From: Candidatus Altimarinota bacterium
Lineage (GTDB): Bacteria; Patescibacteriota; Gracilibacteria; BD1-5; UBA6164
Assembly (NCBI GenBank): GCA_028697205.1
Contig: JAQVFO010000003.1
Coordinates: 1 to 64,000 of the forward strand
Length of the DNA: 64,000 nucleotides
Reading direction: 5' to 3'
The notes under the pieces are model-generated. The model searched no databases, was not told the origin of the DNA, and saw only the letters and a list, made by a program, of their open reading frames with translations. Both the position numbers and the translations under genes were made by a program. Every line of letters begins with the position of its first letter. Positions within the stretch are counted from its first letter, which is position 1. Shown here in pieces: positions 1-12,071 of this stretch.

Positions 1-214
1 CTCAATTATCTGGTGTTGGGTAGAATCATTTCTCTGTTAGGAATAGTTCTAGGTTTTTTCTTATATTATTTATATCTGACAGTCTTTGTCCGTCTCTTGC
101 ATTTTTTGTGTATGATTGTAGTGATATGAAGGCTATACTTCATAGTATTGCTAGTATTGTTATTACTACTATTAATTCTACTAGGGTGAAGGCTTTTTTT
201 GAGTTTTTTTGCAT
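1..214 (-). CDS. Type IV pilin-like / pseudopilin, partial (runs off the left edge)
   Basis: The first 71 codons of a prepilin are visible; the rest lies left of the window. After a short basic leader comes the prepilin methylation motif AFTLVELIVVITILAIL, followed by an alpha-helical stretch with many charged residues and then a motif ending in FYPTPDN, as in GspG/PilA-type pilins. In this family a prepilin peptidase cuts before the phenylalanine, N-methylates it, and the subunit is polymerised from the membrane. The glycine closing the hydrophobic helix is a TGA codon. It lies 50 nt downstream of the amidase/SpoIID gene on the same strand. A second pilin is at 40122. The start ATG is the only one that gives a normal leader. 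Confidence 0.9.
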
Positions 215-264
215 ATTAAAATTTATTTAAATAAGTAATTTTTTTTGTAAAATAAATAAGGACT

Positions 265-2154
265 TTATATACTTTTAATTTTAACTCATTTTAGGTAATA
301 CTTAATTATCATATCTGAAGTCCATCATTTCTTAGCTAAATAAGTTGCTCATAATCAAGAAATTCCAACTCAATGTCAAAGTTTTGTCTTACCAACTGAA
401 CCAGGATCAAAAACTGATGATAAATATGGATAATTTACACTTTTACAATCAACTACTTTTTCTTTACAATAATCAGAAAAACTTAACGTTTTTCATTCAC
501 TCTGGGAAAAATACCAAGGTTTTATAATATCTGAGTTATAAGTTATTACTTGGTTTTCAGTTTGATCAACAATTCTATTTATATTTGGACTTCTTAATTC
601 TAAGCCATATCAAAGATATCTTTGAAATTCATCTGGATTATCAGATGCTTGATATAACTCTCATGGAAATTTATTTGATTTTGTCATATACCATCTAGCA
701 TAAGTCCTTGCAGCAATTATAATTGTTTTTATTTTTTCTGGATTGTCAGTGTCACTTACTTCTCATAATCATTTTAAATAATCAGATAAAGGAAGTTCAT
801 TAACTACAACTAATTTTCAGTTTTCTATATATAAATATATATTTCATCTAAACTTATTATCATTATATTTGTTTTCCTTATCCCAAATAGGAACTCTATT
901 CCATGAAGCGATTTCTAAATATGATCAAGTTAAAGATTTTATTGTAACTTTATCTAACTCCAATTTATTATTTATTAAAAGCTTTCAAGATGATACTTTT
1001 ATATCATAAATATTTTTTCATTTTTTTATACTTATACTATCATCATAAGGATAAGATAATTTAACTTTAATATTAGAAATTTTATCATAATCAAATTTAC
1101 TAATATTTAATTTACTATTATTTTTTTCATTAATTTTTGTATAAACTATACTTCTAAGTTTTTTTAGATTTTTATCATCTGTTTTATCTAATTTATAATC
1201 AATTATCGCTAATAGTTTAAGTAAATTATATTCTCATAACTTATCAAGTTTAGAATCCAGATCACTTTTTACAAGATTTGATGACCCTTTATTTTTTATA
1301 TATGTGAATCAAGCAGTATATTTTGTTAAATCAGTTTTTAAAATTTGCAATTGTTTATATAGTTCTTCTCAAGGACAATTTGTATGTCATACATCTCTAT
1401 GTCATACAATTACATCATCTTTGTAACTTTCAATATAAAAAGAACAATTGTTTCAATTACAATCTCTATGATAATCATATTGTTTACTTACATCTATTCA
1501 ATATTTATTAGCAAGAAAAATAATAAGTTTTTTAAGTGATTCATATTGTTTATCACTTATTTTTTCATGTTCATATTTTCAAATTATTGAAATTCAAACT
1601 GTTGAACGATTATTCCGTAATGCATGAGCTCATACAACATAATCTCATCAAGCTCTTCATTCAAATATTTCTCAATCAAATCAAATAAGATAATTATAAC
1701 CAATATCTCCCCATCATCTTGTTAATGTGTGATATTTATAAATAGATCTAATTGCTTCAATTGAGGTCATTCAAGTAGCTGTATCAGTGTGATGAACAAC
1801 TATAGCTTTTACATAATTTGTTTTTTGAATAGGCCAAAAAAGTTGGTGTCAATTCTGCTCTTTTATAACTTCAGATAAAGTATTATCATCTTTATAATTA
1901 GTTGATAAATAATTATTTATATCTTTAGTTCTTTGCTTTTGTTTTAATTCTGCTTCTGTATCTTCTTTCTCTGATTCATTATATATTCTGTCAAAATAAT
2001 TTTTCCATACATCACTATCAGCATATCTCCAAGTTTCATCTGCCCCCCATTCGCTTCTAGTAATAATTTTTATATCATCAGAAGCTGAAACAATATGAAA
2101 AAACGTAAAAGTTACAAAAAAAATTAACAAAAACCTAACAAATATTTTACTCAT
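265..2154 (-). CDS. Secreted PGRP/N-acetylmuramoyl-L-alanine amidase fused to a SpoIID-like domain
   Basis: A 629-residue protein. Residues 1-24 form a signal peptide (hydrophobic run then VSASD). Around residues 31-270 is a peptidoglycan-recognition (amidase_2) fold: TRSEWGADE near 31, the zinc-ligand region VVHHTDTA near 121, and GHRDVGHTNCPG near 255 carrying the second histidine and the cysteine. From about 425 to the end is a SpoIID/amidase-enhancer domain: NELPLSDYLKGLGEV, IIAARTYARWY and GHGVGLSGLGA. SpoIID proteins strip or cut glycan strands, PGRP amidases remove stem peptides, so one polypeptide could attack both parts of the wall. The start at 2154 gives a clean signal peptide; an in-frame ATG at 2190 is the alternative. 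Divergent from the 2202 gene. Confidence 0.85.
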
Positions 2155-2201
2155 ATCAATTTTTATGTTAGAATAATACAAATACGTCATATTATTAAAC
2201 T

Positions 2202-3215
2202 ATGAATAAAACAATTATAAAATCATTTACAAAAATTACAATTTTAACTTTGATATTTTTTATCTTATTTAATTTATGAAATCAAGCCCTTAATGCTTGG
2301 TGGTGGAGTAATGATAAAAAAACAGAAAATGCAGATAATTTTACATCAATTGATAGTACTTGATTAAATGAAATTTGAGTTGCTTTAAATGTAAATATTT
2401 GAACTAAATTTTATGAATGAAAAGTTACTTCTGATAATTGATTATATAACGACATAGTTCCTATTTCACTTATAAGTACTGACCCAGCAAAAACAAAAGA
2501 AATACTTATAACAAAAAACATAGATGCAATAAAAGACTATGTAAATATTTCAAAAATAAATATAAAATGATATCTTGATTCATGAGAAAATAAACAAGAA
2601 ACTTACAATAGTTTAATTAATCAATTAAAAATAAGATATATAACATGATATGCTAATAGTAAAAATTTAAAAATACAAATAGAATCTTTAGTAAACACAT
2701 TAAATGGGTTAAATCAATCTATTGAAAATACAAAGCAAAGTATTGATACAAATATGAAAAGTTATAATTCAAAGGATTTAAATAAAAACATTGATGATTA
2801 TATGACGTTAAAAAATCAATATACTCAATTAAGAACATATGCTGTCATTTGTAATCAATTTTTAAAATATTATACTGCACTAAATGCATATAACAGAGAT
2901 GTACTTACAACTCTAAAATTAAATGAAAATGCAATAGTTAACAATTCTTATGTTGTTATTCCTAATTCATGAACAGATTTAATAAAAAGTTTAAACTTAA
3001 TATATGATGAAAATGCTCTACCAGAGAATTTAAATTCTATATGATCAACTTGAATTCCACAAACAACTTCCGATACATCTATAAACTCATGAACAAGCAC
3101 TTCTGGTTGATTATTATGAGATCCATTTAATTTACAAAATAAAGATTCTGAAATAATAAAACAAACGTGAGATATAAATTTTTGAGCTGATAAATTAGAT
3201 TTAAATAAAAAGTAG
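2202..3215 (+). CDS. Secreted or membrane-anchored helical protein, unknown function
   Basis: A 337-residue protein read through many TGA glycines. Residues 1-32 carry a basic N-terminus and a hydrophobic segment that looks like a signal peptide or a single anchor, followed by AWWWSND. The remainder is rich in Asn, Lys, Ile and Thr with long heptad-like helical stretches around residues 90-240, and a Gly/Ser/Thr-rich stretch near 285-310. No enzyme motif was recognised. It is divergent from the amidase/SpoIID gene, with only 47 bp between the two starts, so the two may share a control region. The stop TAG lies inside the terminator stem. Confidence 0.75.
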
Positions 3216-3235
3216 TAAATTCTTTACTACTTTTT
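3207..3235. terminator. Bidirectional rho-independent terminator
   Basis: A 13-bp perfect stem (3207-3219 with 3223-3235) closes on a 3-nt loop and has A-rich and T-rich flanks, so it can serve the + gene ending at 3215 and the - gene ending at 3240. Confidence 0.85.
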
Positions 3236-3239
3236 ATTT

Positions 3240-4307
3240 TTATACACTAACAAACGGAGCAAAAACTAATCTATTATTTTCATTTTTTATAAAATTTTCA
3301 TCTAGATAATCTAAATTAACCTCACTTCTATATCATGCATTTCATCTTTGTAATAAATTGTATCAAACTGTTTTAATTTTATAAAAAACATCAAATCTAT
3401 TACATGTTCTAGGACAAATATCATCAATAGCATAATATCATCTTGCAGGATTTTCAACAGCAGAAGTATCACAAAGTCTTCATGTAAAAACTAGCGCCCA
3501 AGGATAATATAAATCGACTCAAATTGAATCAAAATTTCATTCATATAATCATTCCCTTTTTTCCATATAATCTATTGCTACTCTTTTTACATTGTACTTT
3601 TTCAAAAAATTTTGATAAATATCTAAACTTACCTCAGAGCTGTTATAAAATTTTAATTGCCACTTAATTATCTCATCTTTTAGAAGTTTCTTTTCTTGTT
3701 CTGATTTATTTTTGATTAATTCTCAGGCAGGATGAACTTCATATCAAAAAGTGTCTATAAGTGGAGTTTTTAAAAGTTTATGAATAACTCTACCAAAAAC
3801 AGGTTTTAAGTTTGTATATTTTTTATGAAGTAAATTCAAAACTCAGAAATCATTTACAACTACTTCAATTGGATTTTTTATAGATAAATTATTTAGATAA
3901 TCTAAACTTTCTTCCAAAAAAGAAAGCATTTTATCTCAAACATAAGGCGTTACAAGTGTAAAAGTACGAACTTTATGTGGAGGATATTTTTTGTTAAATT
4001 CTTTAAATTCTTCAATAGCTTTTTCTACTTCATGTTTATAAGGAGCCAAATATTCACAATTATCACTTCAATAATAAATTCAATCAATTTTATTAAATGC
4101 ATCTTGTCATAGTTTTCTTTTTATTTCTCTTATAGAAACAAAATTTACTTCATATTGTGGACTTATATTTTCAGCTAGTTCTCATGGATAATTTTCATTT
4201 ATAAAATTTGCAATTTCTCTATCTTGTTTTCACATAGATAGTAAAAATCATTCATTTAATAATTTAAAATACTCAAGATTAGTTCAAATATGGATAAATA
4301 GTTGCAT
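3240..4307 (-). CDS. Possible U32-peptidase-like / UbiU-UbiV-like protein
   Basis: A 355-residue soluble protein, not firmly recognised. The middle has VRTFTLVTPYVGD and, about 45 residues later, EVVVNDFGVLNLL followed by a PVFGR motif, a pattern seen in U32-type TIM-barrel proteins. Three cysteines cluster near the C-terminus (GRLCDTSAVEN and ICPRTCNRF), which could bind an Fe-S cluster as in UbiU/UbiV. It sits 9 nt downstream of the small gene behind metG and is probably co-transcribed with both. A metal or iron-sulfur protein is the best guess; the assignment rests on motif resemblance only. Confidence 0.55.
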
Positions 4308-4316
4308 AATTATTTT

Positions 4317-4904
4317 TTACAGAGTAAATCAATGTAATGGTCATCATGATTTGCTAGCTTCTGCTAATTCTACAGATGTAGGAGTTTCTAATAATTTATC
4401 AACTTCTTGTTTTATTTCTCAAATTTCTATTGGGTTAAATTCTCATAAATCTACTTTTTTAGTTTTTGCAAAAACTACTATTGTTTCATTTAACTTTTTT
4501 CAAGGTAAAAATCAAAAATATAAATTTCAATTCCTAGCTTCTTCTAAAAAAGTTTTTAAATCAAAGTCATCTCAAAATTCACTATAATTATCCAAGACAT
4601 AATTACCCCTTACTTTTTTAGCTTTATAATTCATGGTTTTAGTTCAAACTATTTCAAATCACTTAAAATCTATATGTTTTCTTAAATCTCAGTTTCTACA
4701 AGTAAGTAAAATACTTTGAAATACATCAAAATTTTCAGTCCAAATACTATCATTTGAATTAAATCAAAACTTACCTAAAAATGGTTCAAGTAATTGATCC
4801 CTGAAATGACAATACAATCACCTCCTTAATTCAAAATTTCATATAGTCCAAGGAATTCATACTAAACTATCTCAACCTGAGATAACATCATATCTATCTC
4901 ACAT
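4317..4904 (-). CDS. Unknown protein translationally coupled to metG
   Basis: A 195-residue protein whose ATG lies one base after the TAA of the methionyl-tRNA synthetase gene, implying translational coupling. It begins MGDRYDVISGGDSLVGIPWT and has a short motif with three Cys/His/Arg residues (YCHFRD). No known domain was recognised. Its start and end agree with the tight spacing to both neighbours (1 nt upstream, 9 nt downstream), so it is probably a real operon member. It might be an appendage of the synthetase operon or cooperate with the U32-like protein that follows. Confidence 0.7.
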
Positions 4905-4905
4905 A

Positions 4906-6477
4906 TTACACTTCAAATCTAGAAAATAAAGGTTTTCATTTTTCTTTTATTTCAAAAACTGTAGTTTCAGTTATAAGTGCCTGAAGTTCTCAATTTTCAA
5001 GTCTTTCTTTATAATTTTGTAAACCTAGTTTTACAAACATTTCTAACATTTTTTCAGGAAAAAATGGATACAAAGCAAGTCACACCTGCCTAAGTCACTC
5101 GGCAATAGTATACAAAACTTCTCTAGTTTCATCTTGTTTTAAATCATCTTTTATCATTTGCCATGGTTCTTTCTGAGTTGTAAAATCATTTAATTTATCA
5201 AGAAATGAAAAACTTTCATCAAGAACTCATTTAAGATTGTAATTTTTAAAATATAGTTTTGTTTTATTAATAAAATCATCAGCCTTTGCATCTCAAATAA
5301 CACTTTTTAATTTTCCACTTTCTTTTTGTAGCTTTAAACTTAATACCACTACCCTATTTACTAAATTTCATAGATTATTTGCTAGTTTTGCATTGTAAGT
5401 TAAAATTGCTTGTTTTTCATCAAAATCTCCATCTTGTCAGATATTGAAACTAGAAAGAAGATATAAAGTAAGTAAATCTTTACTATATTTTTCACTAAAT
5501 TCTACTGGATCTATTACATTACCTAGAGATTTTGAAATCTTTTGTCAGTTAACTGTAAAAAATCATGTTGTAAGTATTTGTTTTGGTAATTCATATCATG
5601 CTGAAGCTAGCATTGCAGGCCAATAAATTGCATGAAAACGAATTATATCTTTTCATACTACATGTAAATCTGCAGGCCAAAAATCTTCTTGTCAGTTCTG
5701 ACAAACAGTAACATAATTAAAAAGTGCATCGTACCAAACATATGCCACTTGTTCTTCGTCAAAAGGAAGATGAATTCAAAATTTATTTGTTTCTCTTGAT
5801 ATAGAAAAGTCTTCAAGTCATCTCTCAACAAAAGCTATAACTTCATTGAATCTATCCTGTGGAATTACAAAATTTGGATTTTTTTTGTAATGATTTAATA
5901 AAAAATCACCATACTTTGAAAGTCTAAAAAAATAATTTTTTTCTTTAAGTTTCTGAGGTTCTACTAGATGATCTGGACAAACTTTTATGATATTGTCAGT
6001 TAATTCTACTTCTTTTGTAATAGGAAAAGTTTTTTTTGTAGTCTTGTTCATATATACCAAATCCTCTTCTTTTTTAAATGCTTCACATCAAACACAATAC
6101 ATTCATTCATAAACTCATTCATAAATATCTCAATTATCCCAAGATTTTTGCAAAACTTCTCTCACTAATTTATGATGTCTCTCTTCTGTAGTCCTTATAA
6201 AATCAGTGTACTCTATTTTAAGTCAATCCCAAACTGCTTTGTGTTTTGCTGCCATCATATCAAGATATGGCATTATTTCCATACCTTGTTCCCCGGCTTT
6301 TTGTACTGCTTTTTGGCTATTTTCATCAACTCAAGTTGAAAACTTAGTTTTTTTTCAGTTAATCTTTTCATAACGAGCTATAGAATCAGCAATTATTGAG
6401 CTATAACTATGTCAAATATGTGGAATACCATTTGTATAATAAATTGGAGTTGTAATAAAAAATTTATCGTTTTGCAT
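4906..6477 (-). CDS. metG: Methionyl-tRNA synthetase
   Basis: Charges tRNA-Met in the cytoplasm. 523 residues. The N-terminus reads FFITTPIYYTNGIPHIGHSY, containing the HIGH-type signature. A zinc-binding-like segment follows near residues 125-150 (YCVGCEAF, later CPDHL). KISKSLGN near residue 295 is the KMSKS-type loop. The helical anticodon domain follows. There is no C-terminal tRNA-binding EMAP domain, as in shorter bacterial forms. It is the first gene of a three-gene - strand operon, with a promoter at 6511-6538. Confidence 0.95.
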
Positions 6478-6510
6478 ATTGTAATTAACTATTAATCTCT
6501 AATAGAATAC

Positions 6511-6538
6511 ATTTTAAAAAGGTTTTTCTTATTTGCAA
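6511..6538 (-). promoter_or_regulatory. metG: Candidate sigma70 promoter of metG
   Basis: On the - strand TTGCAA (6538-6533) is followed after 16 nt by TAAAAT (6516-6511), giving a transcript start about 25 nt before the ATG. Confidence 0.55.
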
Positions 6539-6552
6539 ATAAAAATGAAAAC

Positions 6553-6580
6553 TTGCTTAGTTTATATTTTTGATTATATT
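6553..6580 (+). promoter_or_regulatory. Candidate sigma70 promoter of the GT2 gene
   Basis: TTGCTT at 6553-6558 and TATATT at 6575-6580, spaced by 16 nt, 27 nt before the glycosyltransferase start. Confidence 0.5.
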
Positions 6581-6607
6581 TTTAAAAATTTAATAATAGA
6601 GTCAAAA

Positions 6608-7555
6608 ATGAAACTAATCATACAAATTCCTTGTTTAAATGAAGAAAAAACGCTTCCTTTAGTAATAGCTGAAATTCCTACAAAAATCGAATGAATTGAT
6701 GTAATTGAAACTATGATAATTGATGATGGTTCAACAGATAAAACCATAGAAGTAGCAAAAAAATTATGAGTAAATCATATAGTAAAACACATCTGAAATA
6801 AGTGACTTTGAGTTGCTTTTAAATCAGGGCAAGAAAAAGCTCTTGAATTATGAGCCGATATACTTATAAATACAGACTGAGATAATCAATACCCTGGAAT
6901 TTATATACCAGATTTAGTAAAACCAATTATTGATTGAAAAGCTGATATAGTTATATGAGACAGACAAACAAGTAAGATTAATCATTTTTCACCTATAAAA
7001 AAACTATTTCAATGGCTTTGAAGTGGCCTTGTTAGATTCCTTTCAGAAACTGAAGTTCGTGATACTGTAAGCTGATTTAGAGCTTATAATAAAGAATCTT
7101 TATTACAATTAAATGTTTCATCAAGATTTAGTTATGTACTTGATACTATAGTTCAAGCTTGAGCAAAATGATTAAAATTGGAAAGCATAAAGATAACAAC
7201 TCACGCACCAACACGTGAATCAAGACTATTTAAGTCTATCTGGCAACATATGAGAAAATCCCTAGTAAATCTTTTTAGAGTTTATTCTATGTACAATCCT
7301 ATCAAGATTTTTTCACTTTTTGCCTTGCCTTTTTTATTAGTTTGAATTGTATGAATCACTAGATTTCTATACTATTTTTACTTAAATCCTGAAAATACTT
7401 GAAAAGTACAATCACTTGTACTTTCTTGAGTTTTTCTACTTATCGCAATACAATTTTTTGCTATGTGAATTATTTGAGATTTAACTGCAAAAAATAGAAA
7501 ATTAACTGAAGATAATCTATATTATACAAAAAAGATGTATTTTGATAAAAAATAA
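6608..7555 (+). CDS. Family 2 glycosyltransferase, polyprenyl-phosphate sugar type
   Basis: A 315-residue enzyme. The N-terminal GT-A domain has IIQIPCLNEEKTLP at the start, the nucleotide-binding aspartates in IIDDGSTDKT near residue 40, and INTDGDNQYPG near residue 93. Residues from about 235 contain two transmembrane helices. This arrangement fits dolichol/undecaprenyl-phosphate mannose or glucose synthases of the DPM1/GtrB kind, which load a sugar onto a lipid carrier at the inner membrane for later transfer outside. The sugar cannot be read from the sequence. The large surface nuclease starts 6 nt after its stop, so the two are likely co-transcribed. Confidence 0.88.
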
Positions 7556-7561
7556 ATTTCT

Positions 7562-10500
7562 ATGCTCAAAAAATTTATATCTATCATACTTATCTATACT
7601 ATTTCTTTTTCAAATATTTCGCCTCTTTTCGCCGACAACTTAACTATAATTCCAGACTTAATCATTTCATTTCAAAATCCAAGTTACCTAACTGATAAAA
7701 ATCAAATTCTTGATATTTATAATTGTGACTCAAGTAAAACTGAGTGTAAAGTAAACTTTGACTTAAGAGATACTTTTTGATGATATATTTGAACTGACTT
7801 TGCTTGTGAAAATACTTTTCCATTTACAACTTGAGAAGAAACAAATTGTAATCCTAATACTATAATCTTTCCTACTTGAACAAGTGAAGTAAGATTTAAA
7901 ATATATGAAGTTGCAAACCCAAGTAACTTCAAAGAAAAAGTAATTAATATTGTAAATACTTCTATAGATTCTGGATTAAGTCAGGAATGACAAAATAGTT
8001 TTGAAAGTTGAAGTACTGATACAAATTCATGAACAATAGATTTCACTGATACTTGAAGTTTAGATACTATTTCTGGAAGTTTAACAGAAAGTTGAAGTGT
8101 TGATTTTTGAAGCTGAAATATTGATACAAGTAGCTGAATTTTAGATTGAAGTTGAACCACTGATAGTAATTCATGAAGTCTAAGTGAATTATGAACAACA
8201 TCTGAAAGCTGAACTTTTGACAATTCAATAAATTCCAAAATACAATCTAGTTTAGAGATACCTGATGTAGAAATAGAAATCCAAAGTTGATTAGAACTAA
8301 TTGATTGAATTTATAATTGTAAAAATGTAGAATGTAAACTAAATCTAAATCTGGAAAATCTTTTCACATGAACATATAGTGCATCAAACTATGCTTGTAG
8401 TTGGAACTTTTGAAGTTGAACTTTTACAACTATTGATACAGACAAAAAATGTAATCCATGATACATAAATTATAGTACTTGAAACTATGTAATTGAAGCT
8501 AAAATTTATGAGAAAAACAATGAATTAAATTTTAAAACTTGAAGTTTGAGTTTTGTAAATTGAATAGAAATTGTTACTAATTATGAAAGCTGAGTTTTAG
8601 ATTGACAGGATAGTATCAAAAATACTGAAACAAGTTCAGGATGACAACTTATTAATTTTCCAGAAATAAAAATATCTTTTCAAAATCCTTCATATTTACT
8701 TGATAAAAACTCAGAATTGGAAGAGTTTATTTGTGATACAAGTAAAAATGATTGTAAAATAAACTTTGATTTAAATGAAAGTTTTTCATGATTTACAAGT
8801 TCAAATTATGAATGTAGTATAGATTTTCCTTTTGATTCAACAGAAAAAGAAAAATGTAATCCAAACACAATAACTTTTCCAGTTTGAAAAACTGAAGTAA
8901 ATTTTAAAATATATGAAATAACTAATCCAGATAATTTTACTACAAAAGTTATTTATATAAATAATACTCAACATACATTATCATTATGATGAAATAATAT
9001 TTGATGATGAAGTTTTTGAGGAAGTTCTAACTATCTAATTCCTCAAAAAGAAATAATTCTACAATCATGAGCATCAAAAGATATATACTGAAATTTTATT
9101 TGTTATGATGAAAAATGTAAAATAAACTTACAATATGAAAATTCATCAAATGAGAATTGTATATGGAACTTTGCTTGATGAGAGTATAAAGAAAATTACA
9201 CTAGTACATGTAATCCTTGATATATTTATTATTTGCCTTGAAATTATGAAGTAAGCTTAAAAATATATAGAAATTGAAATCTAGCTGAAGAAAAAAAAGT
9301 AAATATAGAAAATAGATTTAAATGAGAAAATTTAGAAAATGTTAAAAAACCAATAGCAAAAATAAATCTACAATGAATAATCTCAAAAAACAAAGAAATA
9401 AGTTGAAATAAATTAACTTGTAAAAACTCAGAAACTTGCTCAGTTAACTTAACAAGTGAAGAAAACGATAAAAATTTTACATATCTATGGGATTTTTGAA
9501 ACTGAGAATTTAGTGATACTTCAAATCCAAAAAGCATAAATTATACTCCTTGAAAATATAAAATAACTCTAAAAATAACTGATAAACTATGAAATTCAAG
9601 CTTTGATTATTTTTATATTGAAGTATTTGAAAAAGAGCAAGAAGTACTGACTATTAATAGTGATATACTAAAATATATTCAAATTATTGAAACTCTTCCA
9701 AACCCAGTTTGAAAAGAGGACTGAGAATGGATAAAAATAAAAAATAATTCAATAAATTTTATAAATATAAAATGATTAGAAATAGATGATGTGATTTGAA
9801 GCTGAAGTAAACCTTATAAAATTACTGAAAATACAATAATACTTCCATACCAAGAAAAAAAGTTTTATAAAACAGAAACAAAGATAAATCTAAACAATAG
9901 TTTTGATGAAGCAAATTTAATTTACAATTGAAAAGTTATAGATTCTTTAGTTTGGAATTATGAAGTTCCTGAATGATTTATTGTAAAAAAAGACAAAAGT
10001 AGAGAAAAGGTAAAAGTTGAGAGTGTTATTGATTGAGACACTATTGTTATAAGATTTAAAGATTGAACAAAAGAAAAACTTAGACTTATATGAGTTGATA
10101 CTCCTGAAACAAAGCATCCAATAAAAAAAGTAGAATTTTTCTGAAAAGAAGCATCAGAATTCACAAAAAATAATCTACTTTGAAAAGAAGTAGAACTAGA
10201 ACTTGATATTGATAACTATAGAGATAAATATGGAAGATTACTTGGCTATATATGGGTTGAAAACAATCTATTCAACAAACTTTTAATAGAAAAATGATAT
10301 TGAAGAGCTTATTTGTATTTTCCTTTTAAATATAGTGCAGATTTTGCAAAAGTTGAAAAAGAAGCTAAAAATAATAAGTTATGAGTTTGGTGAGATGAAG
10401 AAGTAAAAAACGAAATGTTAAATTTAGAAAAATATGATGAGAAAGAAAAAGATTTTAAAAATCTAAAAAAGGAAGAAAATTTAAAATTTGAAGATATTAT

Positions 10501-11179
10501 TTCAAAGGTAAGTAATTTATTTGAATGAAATTATAATAAAACTTCTACATCAAATGATGAAAAACAAACATTTTGATTATTAAACATAAGTTTTTGGCAA
10601 CAAGAAAAATTAAGTGAAAAAGAATTAACAAAAACATTTAATTTGCTTTTAAATGATTTACAAGATTGAAATCCAAATCCTAAAATAATTACATATAAGA
10701 CTTCAAAATTGAAATCAGGATTAAAAATAACATGAAACACATTTCCAAACTCACAAATAACATTAATTTTTGAAGAAAGTGAACTAAAAACTAATTCAAA
10801 TGAAACTTGAAATTATATTTTTTTAATTACAGATAACCTAAAAGTATGACAACATAATATACAATTTTTAGTTTCAAATTGAGAAGAAAATTATAACTAT
10901 GAAGTACCTAAAACTATAGACTTAACAAAAGAATATATTTATGATTTACAAGACTATAAAGTAAAACAATTAAATAAAAAAGTAACATCAAAAAAAACTA
11001 CTACAAAAAATAAACTATTAGCAAAATGAGTTACAGAAAAAAGTTTAAAATTTAATATTGAAAATACAAAAAATGAAGTTTCAAACAATGAAACTTCAGA
11101 TAATAAGTCAATAATAATATTTTTAATAATGTTACTTATTTGAATTTTATGAGTAGTTTTAATTAATAAAATAGATTAA
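7562..11179 (+). CDS. Surface-anchored multidomain protein with PKD-like repeats and a thermonuclease domain
   Basis: A 1205-residue protein. Residues 1-25 are a signal peptide (ending LFADN). Residues 30-690 hold several beta-rich modules: two begin with SFQNPSYL (about 36 and 374), others resemble PKD domains with Cys pairs (WDFGNGEFSDTSNP near 640). A Gly/Ser/Thr linker lies at 143-230. Residues 700-800 resemble a lamin-tail domain. Residues 815-950 are a staphylococcal-nuclease domain: VIDGDTIVI, RLIGVDTPETK and YGRLLGYI supply the calcium-binding and catalytic Asp, Arg and Glu. A transmembrane helix (IIIFLIMLLIGILGVVL) ends the protein. It would hold a secreted DNA/RNA-cutting enzyme at the cell surface. 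Confidence 0.88.
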
Positions 11180-11184
11180 TTTAA

Positions 11185-11955
11185 TTAATGAATATATGAT
11201 TCTATTCAAGACATAGTAATAGTAATTTTACTAAGTTTTAATTTATTTGTTAAATCATTCAAGATTGGTTGCAAATACATAACTATAGATCTAGATCATA
11301 GTCACTTCCCTTTAAATGAACTTAATTCACAAGAATAAAATGTTTTTAGTAAGTAATTACACTTTTTTGCTGAACTCGTTAATGAATTTAAATATTTAAT
11401 GTCAAAATAAGGATCTTCAACTTCATTTAAATTTGCAATCATCCATGTTAAAAACTTTATTCTACATTCTTCAGACTTCTTTTTTGCAGATTCTATTGCC
11501 TTATCTGGATACATAACTTTTACTTTTTTTGTTCATTGTCTTTCCTCACATTCTTTTAACTTCCATCAAAATCTTTTTAATAATTTTTCAAGTCATGATT
11601 TATCTTTATAATTTAATCATTTTTCATTTAGCCTATTAAAAATAGTTTCTAGAGATAATGGTTCTTTTCAAAAATATAGTTCAATAATATAATGTATAGG
11701 GTCTAAATTTGTTACTCTTAAATCTGTTTCTAGTGATTTTTTTAAATCTAACATTTTTTTAAGAACTATTCACATTTTATTTCCTCTTCATCATTTATTT
11801 ACTGCATGTACTAGTAATCATAAGCTAGTTACAACTCATTCTCATTGTAAATTTGGAAGATTTAATAATTTTCTATCAAAAATATATTCTCTTTCAATTT
11901 CTCAAATATATCAAAAAGAAGAAGAAGAACAAAATATTGGATTACTAACTAGCAT
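11185..11955 (-). CDS. Unknown soluble protein, possible winged-helix segment
   Basis: A 256-residue protein ending 5 nt from the stop of the convergent nuclease gene. It starts MLVSNPIFCSSSSFGYIGE. A segment around residues 95-140 (EPLSLETIFNRLNEKGLNYK then GLEKLLKRFGWK) has the helix-turn-helix rhythm of small DNA-binding domains, followed by a Lys/Glu-rich region and a Cys pair. No family was recognised. No terminator is visible between it and the convergent gene. A regulatory or DNA-binding role is only a guess from the helix pattern. Confidence 0.65.
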
Positions 11956-12071
11956 AAAGATAACATATTTAATATATAAATCTTAAAATTATTATAATAT
12001 ATTTAATATATTTGTAAAGTTTTTTATTTTATGATATACTTTAATTAGAAAATATAAAATAAATATAATAT

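Noticed and set aside
7981-8238. Leu/Ser/Val-rich open frame on the - strand
   Set aside because: It is a shadow of the Gly/Ser-rich linker of the surface nuclease on the + strand.
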